From the NCBI GenBank assembly GCA_029778715.1, contig JAKOPT010000043.1, positions 1-64,000 on the forward strand: a DNA stretch of 64,000 bases. Reading direction: 5' to 3'. Both the position numbers and the translations under genes were made by a program. Of this stretch, positions 1 through 8,573 are shown in pieces; positions within the stretch are counted from its first letter, which is position 1, and the number at the start of each line of letters is the position of its first letter. The notes beneath the pieces were generated by a model. That model was not told the origin of the DNA. It ran no database searches and worked only from the letters and a program-made list of their open reading frames with translations. This stretch comes from Actinomycetes bacterium. Its GTDB lineage: Bacteria; Actinomycetota; Actinomycetes; Actinomycetales; Dermatophilaceae.

Positions 1-2
1 CC

Positions 3-644
3 CGGGGGTTCACCGGGGCCCTGGCGGACATGATCCGGTTACGGGACCAGTCGTGTGCCGCACCCTGGTGTGACGCCCCCATCCGGGACATCGACCACAC
101 CCACCCGTACCGGGACGGTGGGGCCACCAGCTACGTCAACGGCCAAGGGTTATGCCGACGATGCAACGACACCAAAGAACAACCCGGCTGGCACGTCACC
201 CTCCACCCCGACACCCAGGCAAGTGGCGCCACCCGGCATGTCAGCCTCGACCCCGACCAGACCGGCCACGCCCAGGCCGGCGCCACCCGGCGTGTCACCT
301 GGACTACCCCCACCGGACACAGCCACACCACCAGCCCACCACCCCTACTCGGACCCGGCTGGCACCCACCCGAACCAGCCCTCGCAGACGACAAGGCTGA
401 GGACCGATTCGGTATCCCAAGCCCCGGCCGGCATGCCACCGTCAACCCCAACCAGGACAATGAGGCCGAGCCCCGGCGGAGCACCCCCACCGGACACACC
501 CATGCCACGAGCCCGCCGCCGCTGCTCGGACCCGGCTGCCACCCGCCCCCTCATCTCGCCGACGACGGCCCTCCGCTGTCAACCCTCGTCGACATCATCT
601 GGACCCCGAACAGCGGCCTAGAAATCCACCTCGACGCCGCCTAA
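3..644 (+). CDS. DUF222/HNH endonuclease-like protein, C-terminal part (5' end outside window)
   Basis: The reading frame is open to the window edge, so the gene begins upstream; an internal ATG at 30 is unlikely to be its start. The first ~65 residues match the HNH module that ends DUF222 proteins: Cys pairs (CAAPWC and CRRC), the IDHTHPYRDGG core with its His, and NGQGLCRRCND. The usual N-terminal DUF222 helical domain would lie off the window. The tail is long, rich in Pro and His, and contains the family's C-terminal PTGH...SPPPLLGPG block twice (around positions 310-360 and 487-540), so a duplication has lengthened it. These proteins are abundant in Actinomycetota and their true role is unclear; nuclease activity is inferred from the HNH motif only. 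Confidence 0.75.
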   Translation, partial: RGFTGALADMIRLRDQSCAAPWCDAPIRDIDHTHPYRDGGATSYVNGQGLCRRCNDTKEQPGWHVTLHPDTQASGATRHVSLDPDQTGHAQAGATRRVTWTTPTGHSHTTSPPPLLGPGWHPPEPALADDKAEDRFGIPSPGRHATVNPNQDNEAEPRRSTPTGHTHATSPPPLLGPGCHPPPHLADDGPPLSTLVDIIWTPNSGLEIHLDAA

Positions 645-993
645 CCACGACTGCCAACGGCACAAGCGGTTGGGTCACCCAGGCACTGGCCGGAACGTCC
701 ACTGCCAGTGCGAGAAACGCGTTCCCGTGAAACGCGTGCAGAAGATCGAACACGCCCAAGCACCACCGCCCTGACCTTGAGCGCGTCCTCGCCATCTCGG
801 CCACCCAGCGCGGCATCCTCGGTGCTGAGCCACCCGGTGAAGCCTGCGGACCGGATCCAGCAGACGAGATCGAGACCGCGGCGCGCCAGCAGCCTGCCGC
901 AATTACGTTGGCTGTCAGGGGGCGACAACACAGAGTCCTTCGGTCAGCGGAGCCAAAGACTCTCAGGCTCCGCCGCGTGTCTTACCCTCGCGG
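645..993. other. Gap without a supported gene
   Basis: About 350 bases after the HNH stop. Short open frames exist on both strands, but none has a recognisable domain, a good ribosome site or convincing codon use. No tRNA-like fold was seen. Confidence 0.5.
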
Positions 994-1149
994 CTATTCC
1001 GTGCCAGCGTGGTGGTTGTCTCCCGAGTGCGCCGACGGAGGTCTGCGGACCGCGAGCCGGATCACGATGACAAGAAGCCCCATCACCGAGGCAATGATTA
1101 GCGCAAAGGAGAGAATCACCAGCAGATGCCACGGCTTCAGCGCACCCAT
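994..1149 (-). CDS. Small single-pass membrane protein (51 aa)
   Basis: The product starts MGALKPWHLLVIL, continues with one hydrophobic helix of about 25 residues, then a basic VRRPPS segment and a polar tail. The N-terminus recalls TatA-like or other actinobacterial mini-membrane proteins, but the amphipathic helix expected of TatA is missing, so no function is assigned. The frame extends upstream to 1266, but the start at 1149 is preferred: a TACCGT hexamer lies exactly 6 nt before this ATG (plus-strand 1156-1161), matching the leaderless pattern seen at many other genes here. It is divergent from the MoxR gene. Confidence 0.5.
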   Translation of the reverse strand: MGALKPWHLLVILSFALIIASVMGLLVIVIRLAVRRPPSAHSGDNHHAGTE

Positions 1150-1155
1150 CACCCC

Positions 1156-1161
1156 ACGGTA
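1156..1161 (-). promoter_or_regulatory. -10 element TACCGT, leaderless start of the small membrane gene
   Basis: TACCGT on the minus strand ends 6 nt before the ATG at 1149. A transcript starting 6-7 nt after the -10 would begin at the start codon. Confidence 0.4.
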
Positions 1162-1293
1162 GTTCCGCAGCAGACCGAGCAATAGCGTCACGCGCCGAAG
1201 CCGCCCGCGACCGAACCCCCTGACGCACGTGTCGCGCAGGTCACGGCGGCCCGGGCGGGACGGCATACGGGGAAGTCACGGAGACTGGGGCGC

Positions 1294-2199
1294 GTGAGTC
1301 CCCAACCCGACCCCACCCCTGCCCGCCGGTTCGCCGATGTCGACGCCGTCGGCCGTGCCCTCGCCGAGGCGGGGTACCTCGCGTCGGAGGCGATCGCGAC
1401 GACGACCTTCCTCGCCGACGCCCTCGGCAAACCGCTGCTCGTCGAGGGACCCGCGGGGGTCGGCAAGACCGAACTCGCCAAGGCCGTCGCGGCAGCCACC
1501 GGGGCCGACCTCATCCGGTTGCAGTGCTACGAAGGCGTCGACGAGGCCCGCGCCCTCTACGAGTGGAACCACGCCAAGCAACTGCTGCGAATCACCGCCG
1601 AACGCGACGGCGACGGGCACTGGGACGCGCTGCGGCACGACATCTTCACCGACGAGTTCCTCCTCCCCCGCCCGCTGCTCGCCGCGATCCGCTCCCCCGA
1701 GCCGGTCGTGCTGCTCGTCGACGAACTCGACAAGGCCGACGTCGAGATCGAGGGGCTGCTCCTCGAAATCCTCTCCGACTTCCAGGTGACGGTGCCCGAA
1801 CTCGGAACGATCCGGGCGGCATACCGGCCCTTTGTCGTCCTCACCTCCAACGCGACCCGCGACCTGTCCGAAGCCCTGCGGCGGCGCTGCCTGTTCCTCC
1901 ACATCGACTATCCGACACCGGAGTTGGAGATCGCCATCGTCACCCGGCACGTGCCCGAGTTGGATGCCGCGGTCGCCGCGTCGGTCGTCCGGCTCGTCGG
2001 GCGGCTGCGCGAGTTGCGGCTGCGCAAGTCGCCCTCGGTCGCCGAAACCGTCGACTGGGCCCGCACTCTGATCGCCCTGGGCAACCCCGACCTCACCGAA
2101 ACCCTGGTCCGCGACCACCTCGGGGTGCTCCTCAAACACCAAGATGACATCGACCGCGCCGCCGCCGCGCTCGACCTCGGCTCCCCCGCCCGCTCGTAG
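1294..2199 (+). CDS. MoxR-family AAA+ ATPase (CoxD-like)
   Basis: A 301-aa AAA+ ATPase with Walker A GPAGVGKT (residues 52-59) and Walker B VVLLVDELDKAD (about 138-149), followed by the sensor region FVVLTSNATRDLSEALRRRCLF. MoxR ATPases act as chaperones that insert cofactors or remodel protein complexes, usually with a von Willebrand factor A partner. That partner is the next gene, 44 bp downstream, so the two are probably one operon. The length and the E-x-x-D-E-A-R-A-L-Y-E-W signature are typical of the short MoxR/CoxD type found beside CoxE, but no CO-dehydrogenase genes are present here. The GTG start is preceded by a weak GAGACT -10-like hexamer 7 nt upstream. Confidence 0.85.
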   Translation: MSPQPDPTPARRFADVDAVGRALAEAGYLASEAIATTTFLADALGKPLLVEGPAGVGKTELAKAVAAATGADLIRLQCYEGVDEARALYEWNHAKQLLRITAERDGDGHWDALRHDIFTDEFLLPRPLLAAIRSPEPVVLLVDELDKADVEIEGLLLEILSDFQVTVPELGTIRAAYRPFVVLTSNATRDLSEALRRRCLFLHIDYPTPELEIAIVTRHVPELDAAVAASVVRLVGRLRELRLRKSPSVAETVDWARTLIALGNPDLTETLVRDHLGVLLKHQDDIDRAAAALDLGSPARS

Positions 2200-2243
2200 C
2201 CGGACGACCGCCCCTCACCGCCAACGTCCCGAGACTCAACCCC

Positions 2244-3716
2244 ATGACCAGCCTCGAACCGCGACTCGTCGGCCTCACCAACGCGCTGCGCCAGCACGGC
2301 ATCGGCGCGGGCACCAGCGACGTCGTCGACGCCGCCCGGGTCGTCACCGTCCTCGGCCTGGCCGACCGCGAGCGCCTGCGCGAGGGCCTGGCCGCCGCCC
2401 TCCTGCGCCGCGGCGGGCAACGCGCCGTCTACGACGACCTCTTCGACATCTGGTTCCCCGCCGCCCTCGGCACCCGCACCGGCCTCCCCGATGACCCCGA
2501 CCGTCCCCTCGACGCCGCTGAACGCCGCGCCCGCGCCGAGGCCCTGCGCGCCGAACTCGCCGCTGCCCTCGCCGCCGGCGACGCGCGGGCCCTCGACCTG
2601 CTCGCCGCCCGGGTCCTCAGCGAACTCGGCCGCCTCCCCAACGACTCGACCACCGGCTCCTGGTCCTCCTCCCAGGCCCTCGACGCCCTCGCCCCCCAGG
2701 TCGCCATCGCCGCGGCCCTGGCCCGCCTGCGGGACGCGGCCTACGACGCGCCGGGAGGGTCCGGCGAGGGCAGCGGCGGCTCCGGCGGGCCTGGCGAGGG
2801 CAGCGGCGGGCCCGGGGGCGGCATACCGGGCGGGCCGGGGTTCGCCGACCGCTTCACCCGCGACGAACTGCGGGCCGCCGTCGCCGCCTTCCGTCGGCGC
2901 GTCGAGCGGGAGTCGCGCCGCCGTAACGCCGAGTCCCGTGGGGCGCAACGGATTTCCCGGTATGCCGTGCGCTCGCCCGCCGAGCAAACCCCTTTCGTCC
3001 TCGCTGGGGCTCTGGAGATCGAGGAGTTGCGGCGCACCGTGGACCCGTTGGCGAAGAAGCTCGCGAGCCGACTGGCGGCGCAGCGCCGGCGGGCCGCGCG
3101 CGGCGAGATCGACATCCGCACGACCTTGCGCCGTTCGCTGTCGACCGGTGGGGTGCCGATGCGGCCGGCGATGCGCGACCGGGCCCCGCATCGCCCGGAT
3201 CTGGTGCTGCTGTGCGACATGTCGAGTTCGGTGGCGGGGTTCTCGAGGTTCACGATCCTGCTCATGCAGGCGCTGGCCGGGCAATTCCGGCGGGTACGCA
3301 TCTTCGGGTTCGTCAACGTGTGCGACGAACTCACCGACGTCGTCGTGGGGGCCGCACCGGGCGCCGACCTGTCGAAGGCGTTCGACGACACGGCCCGGAT
3401 GACGCGCTGGCATCGCAACAGCGACTACGGCACGGCGCTCGCCGATTTCGTCGACCACCACCTCGACGCCGTCACCGCGCGGACGACCGTGTTCATCCTC
3501 GGCGACGCGCGCACGAACAACACCGACCCGCGCCTCGACTCCCTGCGCGACATCGTCGCCCGGGCGCGGCGCGTCGACTGGCTCAACCCCGAGACCCCCT
3601 CCCAGTGGGGCGCCGGCGACTCGGTCGCTCCCCTGTATGCCGAGGTCGTCGACATGCACGAATGCGCCAATGCCGCTCAACTGCGCCAGTTCGTCTCCCG
3701 AGCCTCGCTCGTGTAG
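2244..3716 (+). CDS. VWA domain-containing CoxE-like protein
   Basis: A 490-aa protein. The N-terminal half is helical and Ala/Arg/Leu-rich. A Gly/Ser/Pro-rich linker follows (about residues 170-205), then a von Willebrand factor A domain. The MIDAS motif is intact: D325-x-S327-x-S329 in LVLLCDMSSSVAG, with the later T and D residues of the fold (NSDYGTAL; FILGDARTN). CoxE-type proteins bind a divalent metal through this site and work with the MoxR ATPase encoded just upstream. The client of this pair cannot be told from context. The linker contains the codon series GGC ATA CCG, an Ile ATA codon produced by the window-wide GGCATAC word. Confidence 0.85.
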   Translation: MTSLEPRLVGLTNALRQHGIGAGTSDVVDAARVVTVLGLADRERLREGLAAALLRRGGQRAVYDDLFDIWFPAALGTRTGLPDDPDRPLDAAERRARAEALRAELAAALAAGDARALDLLAARVLSELGRLPNDSTTGSWSSSQALDALAPQVAIAAALARLRDAAYDAPGGSGEGSGGSGGPGEGSGGPGGGIPGGPGFADRFTRDELRAAVAAFRRRVERESRRRNAESRGAQRISRYAVRSPAEQTPFVLAGALEIEELRRTVDPLAKKLASRLAAQRRRAARGEIDIRTTLRRSLSTGGVPMRPAMRDRAPHRPDLVLLCDMSSSVAGFSRFTILLMQALAGQFRRVRIFGFVNVCDELTDVVVGAAPGADLSKAFDDTARMTRWHRNSDYGTALADFVDHHLDAVTARTTVFILGDARTNNTDPRLDSLRDIVARARRVDWLNPETPSQWGAGDSVAPLYAEVVDMHECANAAQLRQFVSRASLV

Positions 3717-4246
3717 GTGCGCAGGCGAGACGAATCGACCCGAACGTGCGGTTTGTCCGGCCCCGTCCAGCACGGTCAGACCACGGTCGCGCCGGTCCGG
3801 ACCTGCCGCCGCCTACCGAGCAGTAGGCGTTGCGATCACCCCACTTCCTGCAGGGTAGCCAGTACGAGCAACACTCCTCGCAGAGTATGCAGCACGGGGA
3901 GCAATTGCAGAGCAGTTCACAGGTGCATCAGTGGCCACAACAACACGATCGAGTCCCACCGACAACATCGCCTCAACGCGCAGAGCGCGAATCAGCGATG
4001 AGTCCCGCCGAAGGGCACCGAGTGCTCTGCCGATGGTCACTCAGTTCGTCGCCGAGGGGCGGAAGAACACCGACCACGTGGCGAACCAGCCTCAGCACTC
4101 GACCAGAGGCACCGAGCAGCCGGAAGAAGCGCGTTGAGCGACGCGGCGAAGGCGTCCGCCGACGCGGCGAGAGGCGAGCGGCGCGGAGGTGCGCGGCGAT
4201 GAGCGTTCAGCCGCTCGGCGCAGCGCATTCAGCGACTCGCAACGCA

Positions 4247-4307
4247 ATCGAGGGAGCGGGACTTGCCGTTGGGCGCCCCGCCCAACGGCGAGTCTCGCTC
4301 CCTCGAT
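4247..4307. terminator. Family B inverted repeat, 29-bp arms
   Basis: Arms 4247-4275 and 4279-4307 with a 3-nt CCC loop. Two positions differ between the arms, and on the plus-strand RNA both become G-U pairs, so the hairpin is best formed by rightward transcripts. The outer part (CGAGGGAGC...GACT...GCCG) is shared with the repeat at 33798-33856 and in part with 6291-6355. A transcription terminator or RNA-end stabiliser is likely. Confidence 0.6.
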
Positions 4308-4452
4308 GCCCACCTAGCCACACCTGCCCCACCCGCCACAGCAGCAACACCAGCCGGACAGCAGGGTCCGTCACACGCGCCCCAGAGAAAGCGAGAGCGA
4401 CTCCACAGCGTGAGGTGGGTCAACCGCCCGACGGGCGCGGACGGCATACCGA

Positions 4453-4458
4453 TAGAGT
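4453..4458 (+). promoter_or_regulatory. -10 element TAGAGT of the carboxylase gene
   Basis: TAGAGT ends 7 nt before the ATG at 4466, which fits a leaderless transcript. No convincing -35 is visible. Confidence 0.4.
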
Positions 4459-4465
4459 CCGGGGC

Positions 4466-6244
4466 ATGGCCATCAGCAAAGTCCTCATCGCCAACCGTGG
4501 CGAGATCGCCGTCCGCATCGCGCGCGCCTGCAAAGACCACGGCATCGGGTCCGTGGCGGTCTATGCCGAGCCCGACCGTGATGCCTTGCATGTCAAAGTG
4601 GCCGACGAGGCCTATGCGCTCGGCGGCTCCACGCCCGGCGACTCCTACCTCTTGCAGGACAAACTGATCGACATCGCCAAGGAGTGCGGTGCCGACGCGA
4701 TCCACCCCGGCTACGGGTTCCTTGCCGAGAACGGGCCGTTCGCGCAGAAGGTCATCGACGCAGGCCTGGTGTGGATCGGGCCGGGACCGCAGGCCATCGA
4801 CTCCCTTGGTGACAAGGTCAAGGCGCGCCACATCGCCCTCAAGGCCAACGCGCCCCTCGTGCCGGGCACTAAGGACCCGGTGAGCGGCCCCGACGAGGTC
4901 GTGGCGTTCGCGCAGGAGCACGGGCTGCCCGTGGCGATCAAGGCGGCCTACGGCGGTGGCGGGCGCGGCCTCAAGGTGGCGCGCACCATGGAGGAGATCC
5001 CCGAGTTGTACGACTCGGCCGTCCGCGAGGCCGTGACGGCCTTCGGGCGCGGCGAGTGCTTCGTCGAGCGCTTCCTCGACCGCCCGCGGCACGTCGAAAC
5101 CCAGTGTCTCGCCGACCAACACGGCAACGTCGTGGTCGTCTCCACTCGTGACTGCTCGCTGCAGCGGCGCAACCAGAAGCTCGTCGAAGAAGCCCCGGCG
5201 CCCTTCCTCACCGAGGAACAGCACACCGAGTTGCTGCGCGCCTCCAAGGCGATCCTCCACGAGGCCGGCTACGTCGGCGCGGGCACCTGCGAGTTCCTCG
5301 TCGGCCCGGCGGGCGACATCTCGTTCCTCGAGGTCAACACCCGACTCCAGGTCGAACACCCCGTCACCGAGGAAGTCACCGGCATCGACCTCGTCCGCGA
5401 GCAGTTCAACATCGCCGACGGCCTGGCCCTGACGTTCACCGACCCCGAGCCGCACGCGCACTCGATCGAGTTCCGGATCAACGGCGAAGACGCCGGCCGC
5501 GGCTTCCTCCCCGCCCCCGGCACCGTGTCCCGGATGGTCGTCCCCCACGGCCCGGGCGTGCGCTGGGACGCCGGCATCGTCGAGGGCGACACCATCGCCG
5601 GTGCCTTCGACTCGATGATTGCCAAGCTCATCGTCACCGGCCGCACCCGCCAGCAGGCCATCGAACGCTCCCGCCGCGCCCTTGCCGAATTGCAGATCGA
5701 GGGCATGGCGACGGTCACCCCGTTCCACCTCAAGGTCGTCTCCGACACCGACTTCGCCCCGGTCGGCGCCGACGAGCCGTTCAAGATCCACACCCGGTGG
5801 ATCGAAACCGAGTTCGTCAACGACATTGCCCCGTATGCCGCGGGCTCGGCCGACGCTCCCGAGGCCGAGGAGCGCCAGCGGATCGTCGTCGAGGTCGGCG
5901 GCCGACGCCTCGAAGTCTCCCTGCCCGGCGGCCTCTCGCTCGGCGGTGGTGGCGGCGTCGGTGGTGGCGCCAAGAAGAAGGCGCCGCGTCGCAGCGGTGG
6001 CGCCAAGTCCGGGGCCGCGGCCTCGGGTGACTCGCTGACCGCGCCCATGCAGGGCACGATCGTCAAGATCGCCGTCGAGGAGGGCCAGGAAGTCGCCGCC
6101 GGCGACCTCGTCGTCGTCCTCGAAGCGATGAAGATGGAGCAGCCGATCACCGCGCACAAGGGCGGCATCATCGAGGGCCTGGCCGCCGAGGTCGGCGCCA
6201 CGGTGTCCAACGGTGCGGTGCTCTGCGAGATCAAGGACGCCTGA
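4466..6244 (+). CDS. Acetyl-/propionyl-CoA carboxylase alpha chain (biotin carboxylase + BCCP)
   Basis: A 592-aa AccA3-type subunit. Order: biotin-carboxylase N domain ([22 protein letters not shown]), ATP-grasp domain with the Gly-rich loop GGGGRG near residues 163-168, catalytic region with [19 protein letters not shown] domain, a Gly/Lys linker ([14 protein letters not shown]), then the biotinyl domain with EAMKMEQ in which Lys556 is the biotin attachment site. It carboxylates biotin with ATP and bicarbonate for a separate carboxyltransferase beta subunit, feeding malonyl-CoA or methylmalonyl-CoA to lipid synthesis. No beta subunit is adjacent. The start is fixed by family alignment and by the leaderless -10 just upstream. 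Acetyl versus propionyl preference cannot be read from the sequence. Confidence 0.93.
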   Translation: MAISKVLIANRGEIAVRIARACKDHGIGSVAVYAEPDRDALHVKVADEAYALGGSTPGDSYLLQDKLIDIAKECGADAIHPGYGFLAENGPFAQKVIDAGLVWIGPGPQAIDSLGDKVKARHIALKANAPLVPGTKDPVSGPDEVVAFAQEHGLPVAIKAAYGGGGRGLKVARTMEEIPELYDSAVREAVTAFGRGECFVERFLDRPRHVETQCLADQHGNVVVVSTRDCSLQRRNQKLVEEAPAPFLTEEQHTELLRASKAILHEAGYVGAGTCEFLVGPAGDISFLEVNTRLQVEHPVTEEVTGIDLVREQFNIADGLALTFTDPEPHAHSIEFRINGEDAGRGFLPAPGTVSRMVVPHGPGVRWDAGIVEGDTIAGAFDSMIAKLIVTGRTRQQAIERSRRALAELQIEGMATVTPFHLKVVSDTDFAPVGADEPFKIHTRWIETEFVNDIAPYAAGSADAPEAEERQRIVVEVGGRRLEVSLPGGLSLGGGGGVGGGAKKKAPRRSGGAKSGAAASGDSLTAPMQGTIVKIAVEEGQEVAAGDLVVVLEAMKMEQPITAHKGGIIEGLAAEVGATVSNGAVLCEIKDA

Positions 6245-6290
6245 CCCAGTCCGGTGGCGGTGGCCGCGGCCGTGCCGTGGCCGCCCGCCC

Positions 6291-6355
6291 CGATCGAAAG
6301 AGCGAGACCCGCCGAAGAATCGAAAGATTCTCGGCGAGTCTCGCTCTTTCGATCG
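6291..6355. terminator. Long inverted repeat with GAAA tetraloop after the carboxylase gene
   Basis: Arms 6291-6321 and 6326-6355 pair with one bulged A and one mismatch and close on the GNRA-type tetraloop GAAA. It lies 47 bp after the carboxylase stop. The inner segment AGCGAGAC/GTCTCGCT resembles family B repeats, so this is probably a diverged third member. Confidence 0.6.
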
Positions 6356-6524
6356 TCAGGCGACGGCCCCTGCCATGACCAAGCCTCGGAACGAGTGTTC
6401 ACGAACGGGTCACGATCCTGACACCCTCTAGGCCAACGGCGTTGCGCGATGTACGTTTCGGTTGCGGGTCGAGGAACTTCGCCTCACCGCTTCTCACCCT
6501 GCCCCCGTCGGAGGTCTGTCGAAA

Positions 6525-7661
6525 ATGAATCGCTCGTTCACCCGCCGCGCCGGGATGCTCGCCCTTGTGGGCGTGACCGCCGCAGCCATCACCGCCTGCT
6601 CGCCGTCGAGCAGCTCGTCCTCGAGCAGCAGCGGCGCCAAGGGGGACGCCAAGACCGCGACCTCGGCCGCCGACATGGGCGGCATGGACGCGCTCGTCGC
6701 CGCGGCCAAGAAAGAGGCCGCACTCAACGTCATCGCCCTCCCTCCGGACTGGGCCAACTACGACGAGATCCTCAAGGGCTTCGCCAAGAAGTACCCCGAG
6801 ATCAAGATCACCAGCGACCAGCCCGACGCGAGCAGCGCCGACGAGATCTCGACGGCCAAGCGTCTCAAGGGCCAGCCCACCGCTCCCGACGTCTTCGACC
6901 TCGGCACCGCTGTCGCGCTGGCGAACACCGACCTGTACGCCCCCTACAAGGTCGCGTCCTGGGACAAGATCCCGGACGCCAACAAGGAGAAGACCGGCCT
7001 GTGGGTCAACGACTACGCCGGCCTGATGACCGTCGGTTACGACTCCTCGAAGGTCCCCGCCCCCACCTCGCTCGCCGACCTGATGAAGCCCGAATACAAG
7101 GGCAAGGTCGCCCTCAACGGTGACCCGACCAAGGCCGGCGCCGCCTTCGCGGGCGTGCAGATGGTCTCCATCGCCCAGGGCGGCACCGCCGCCGACCCGG
7201 CCAAGGGCATCGCCTGGTTCAAGGCGCTCAAGGACGCCGGCAATTTCCTCTCCGTCGACCCGACCCCGGCGACCATCCAGTCCGGGCAGACCCCGGTGGT
7301 CTTCGACTGGTCCTACAACCAGACGGGCGTGACGGCCAAGGTGCCGACGTGGAAGCTCTGGGCCCCGGACAACGCGGCCATGAAGGTCTTCTACAACCAG
7401 GCCATCAACAAGGACGCCCCGCACCCGGCGGCCGCGCGCCTCTTCCAGGAGTACCTCTTCAGCGCCGACGGCCAGAACGCTTGGCTGCGCGGTGGCGCCA
7501 CCCCGGTCCTCATGGCCGCCATGGAGAAGGACGGCACCATCGACAAGACGGCCGCTGCCGCCCTGCCGAAGGTGTCCAACCCGGTGATGCCGAGCCAGGC
7601 CGACACCGATGCCGCCAAGAAGGCGCTGGCCGCCGCTTGGCCGGCAGCCATGGCCGGCTGA
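6525..7661 (+). CDS. ABC importer substrate-binding lipoprotein
   Basis: The ATG at 6525 is preferred over an in-frame start at 6462 because GTCGGAGG lies just before it and the protein then begins with a proper lipoprotein signal: basic MNRSFTRRAG, hydrophobic core, and lipobox ITAC with Cys25. A Ser-rich spacer follows, then an extracellular solute-binding fold of the type 1/8 class (PotD/IdiA/PhnS-like; VFDLGTAVALANTDLYAPY, VNDYAGLMTVGYD). 378 aa. It leads an operon of two permeases and an ATPase, so it delivers a substrate to that importer. Iron(III), polyamine, thiamine and aminophosphonate systems all share this architecture; no ligand residue pattern lets me choose. Confidence 0.85.
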   Translation: MNRSFTRRAGMLALVGVTAAAITACSPSSSSSSSSSGAKGDAKTATSAADMGGMDALVAAAKKEAALNVIALPPDWANYDEILKGFAKKYPEIKITSDQPDASSADEISTAKRLKGQPTAPDVFDLGTAVALANTDLYAPYKVASWDKIPDANKEKTGLWVNDYAGLMTVGYDSSKVPAPTSLADLMKPEYKGKVALNGDPTKAGAAFAGVQMVSIAQGGTAADPAKGIAWFKALKDAGNFLSVDPTPATIQSGQTPVVFDWSYNQTGVTAKVPTWKLWAPDNAAMKVFYNQAINKDAPHPAAARLFQEYLFSADGQNAWLRGGATPVLMAAMEKDGTIDKTAAAALPKVSNPVMPSQADTDAAKKALAAAWPAAMAG

Positions 7662-7673
7662 CCTGACCCGACC

Positions 7674-8573
7674 TTGGCCACGCCAGTTCGGCCGCGCAGG
7701 GCGCTCGGGGGCCTTCGGCCCTCGGGCGCCCTCGTCGGCGTCGTCCCGTTCTTCGTCTACGTCACGGTCTTCTTGCTCATCCCGACCGCGGTCGTGGTGA
7801 TCGGCGCCTTCTGGGGCGCCGACGGGCCGAGCCTGGGCAACATCCGGGCGCTGTACGAGCCGCAGGGGGGCTACCCCAACCCGTTCCCCGAGGCCTTGCG
7901 CAAGTCGGTGCTGCTCTCGCTCTACACCGCGCTCGCCGGGGCGCTGATCGGGGGCGTGTTGGCGTATGCCGTGAGCACCGCCAAACCGGACGGCCTCCTC
8001 AAGCGGTTTGTCACCTCCCTTTCGGGGGTGCTGGCCCAGTTCGGTGGGGTGGCCCTGGCGTTCGCGTTCTTGGCGAGTTTCGCCTCCAACGGCCTGCTCA
8101 CGCTCTGGCTGAAGAAGGTGGGCTACGACCTCGACCCCAACTGGATCTACGGGTGGAACTCGGGTCTGCTCGTCGTCTATCTCTACTTCCAGATCCCGCT
8201 CATGGTCATCGTGTTCCTCCCGGCCGTCGAGGGCTTGAAGCCCCAGTGGCGCGAGGCGACCGAAACCCTCGGGGGCACGACCTGGACCTATTGGCGGCGG
8301 GTCGGGCTGCCGATCCTCATGCCCTCCTTCATCGGGGCCTTCCTGCTCCTCTTCACCAACGCGTTCTCCGCCTACGCCACCGCCGCCGTCCTGGTCTCCC
8401 AGGGCAACCCGCTCGTCCCGCTCATGATCGGGAGCAGCATGTCCTCCGAGGTCATCCTCGGCCAGGAGAACATCGGCAAGGCGATGGCGTTGGCGATGGT
8501 CGTCGTCGTCGCGATCGTCATGGCGCTCTATGCGTGGATCGACAAGCGCGCCAGCCGGTGGTTGGTCCGATGA
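7674..8573 (+). CDS. ABC importer permease, first subunit
   Basis: A 299-aa integral membrane protein with about six hydrophobic segments and the permease EAA loop (EATETLGGTTWTYWRRVGLPILMPS, about residues 197-221) that contacts the ATPase. The TTG start lies 12 bp after the binding-protein stop and puts a short basic N-terminus ahead of the first helix; no better start is available. It belongs to the PotB/CysT-like binding-protein-dependent transport family. The gene overlaps the second permease by four bases (ATGA), indicating translational coupling. Confidence 0.85.
   Translation: MATPVRPRRALGGLRPSGALVGVVPFFVYVTVFLLIPTAVVVIGAFWGADGPSLGNIRALYEPQGGYPNPFPEALRKSVLLSLYTALAGALIGGVLAYAVSTAKPDGLLKRFVTSLSGVLAQFGGVALAFAFLASFASNGLLTLWLKKVGYDLDPNWIYGWNSGLLVVYLYFQIPLMVIVFLPAVEGLKPQWREATETLGGTTWTYWRRVGLPILMPSFIGAFLLLFTNAFSAYATAAVLVSQGNPLVPLMIGSSMSSEVILGQENIGKAMALAMVVVVAIVMALYAWIDKRASRWLVR

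Larger units (their letters stand above)
3717..4465. other. 749-bp intergenic region with a long hairpin and no supported gene
   Basis: Between the VWA gene and the acyl-CoA carboxylase. Base use is less GC-biased than in its neighbours (many CA-rich stretches near 3850-3960) and no frame shows a domain or typical codon use. The frame of the carboxylase stays open far upstream to about 3830, but that extension is low-complexity Arg/Ser/Thr sequence and is not accepted as coding. The region holds the inverted repeat at 4247-4307 and the carboxylase promoter. It could contain decayed sequence or an unrecognised RNA. Confidence 0.5.

Noticed and set aside
645-993. tRNA or other structured RNA in the first gap
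   Set aside because: No cloverleaf arms or T-loop GTTCGA-type sequence could be matched.
1908-3773. Long open frame on the minus strand opposite the MoxR/VWA genes
   Set aside because: It is antisense to two well-supported proteins, has no domain, and its Gly/Arg/Glu-rich translation is typical of frame shadows in GC-rich DNA.
4229-6157. Large minus-strand frame opposite the carboxylase
   Set aside because: No domain, and the plus strand encodes a complete biotin carboxylase/BCCP protein.
6462-6524. Upstream start for the substrate-binding lipoprotein
   Set aside because: It would place 21 polar residues before the signal peptide; the ATG at 6525 has a good ribosome site and gives a normal lipobox position.
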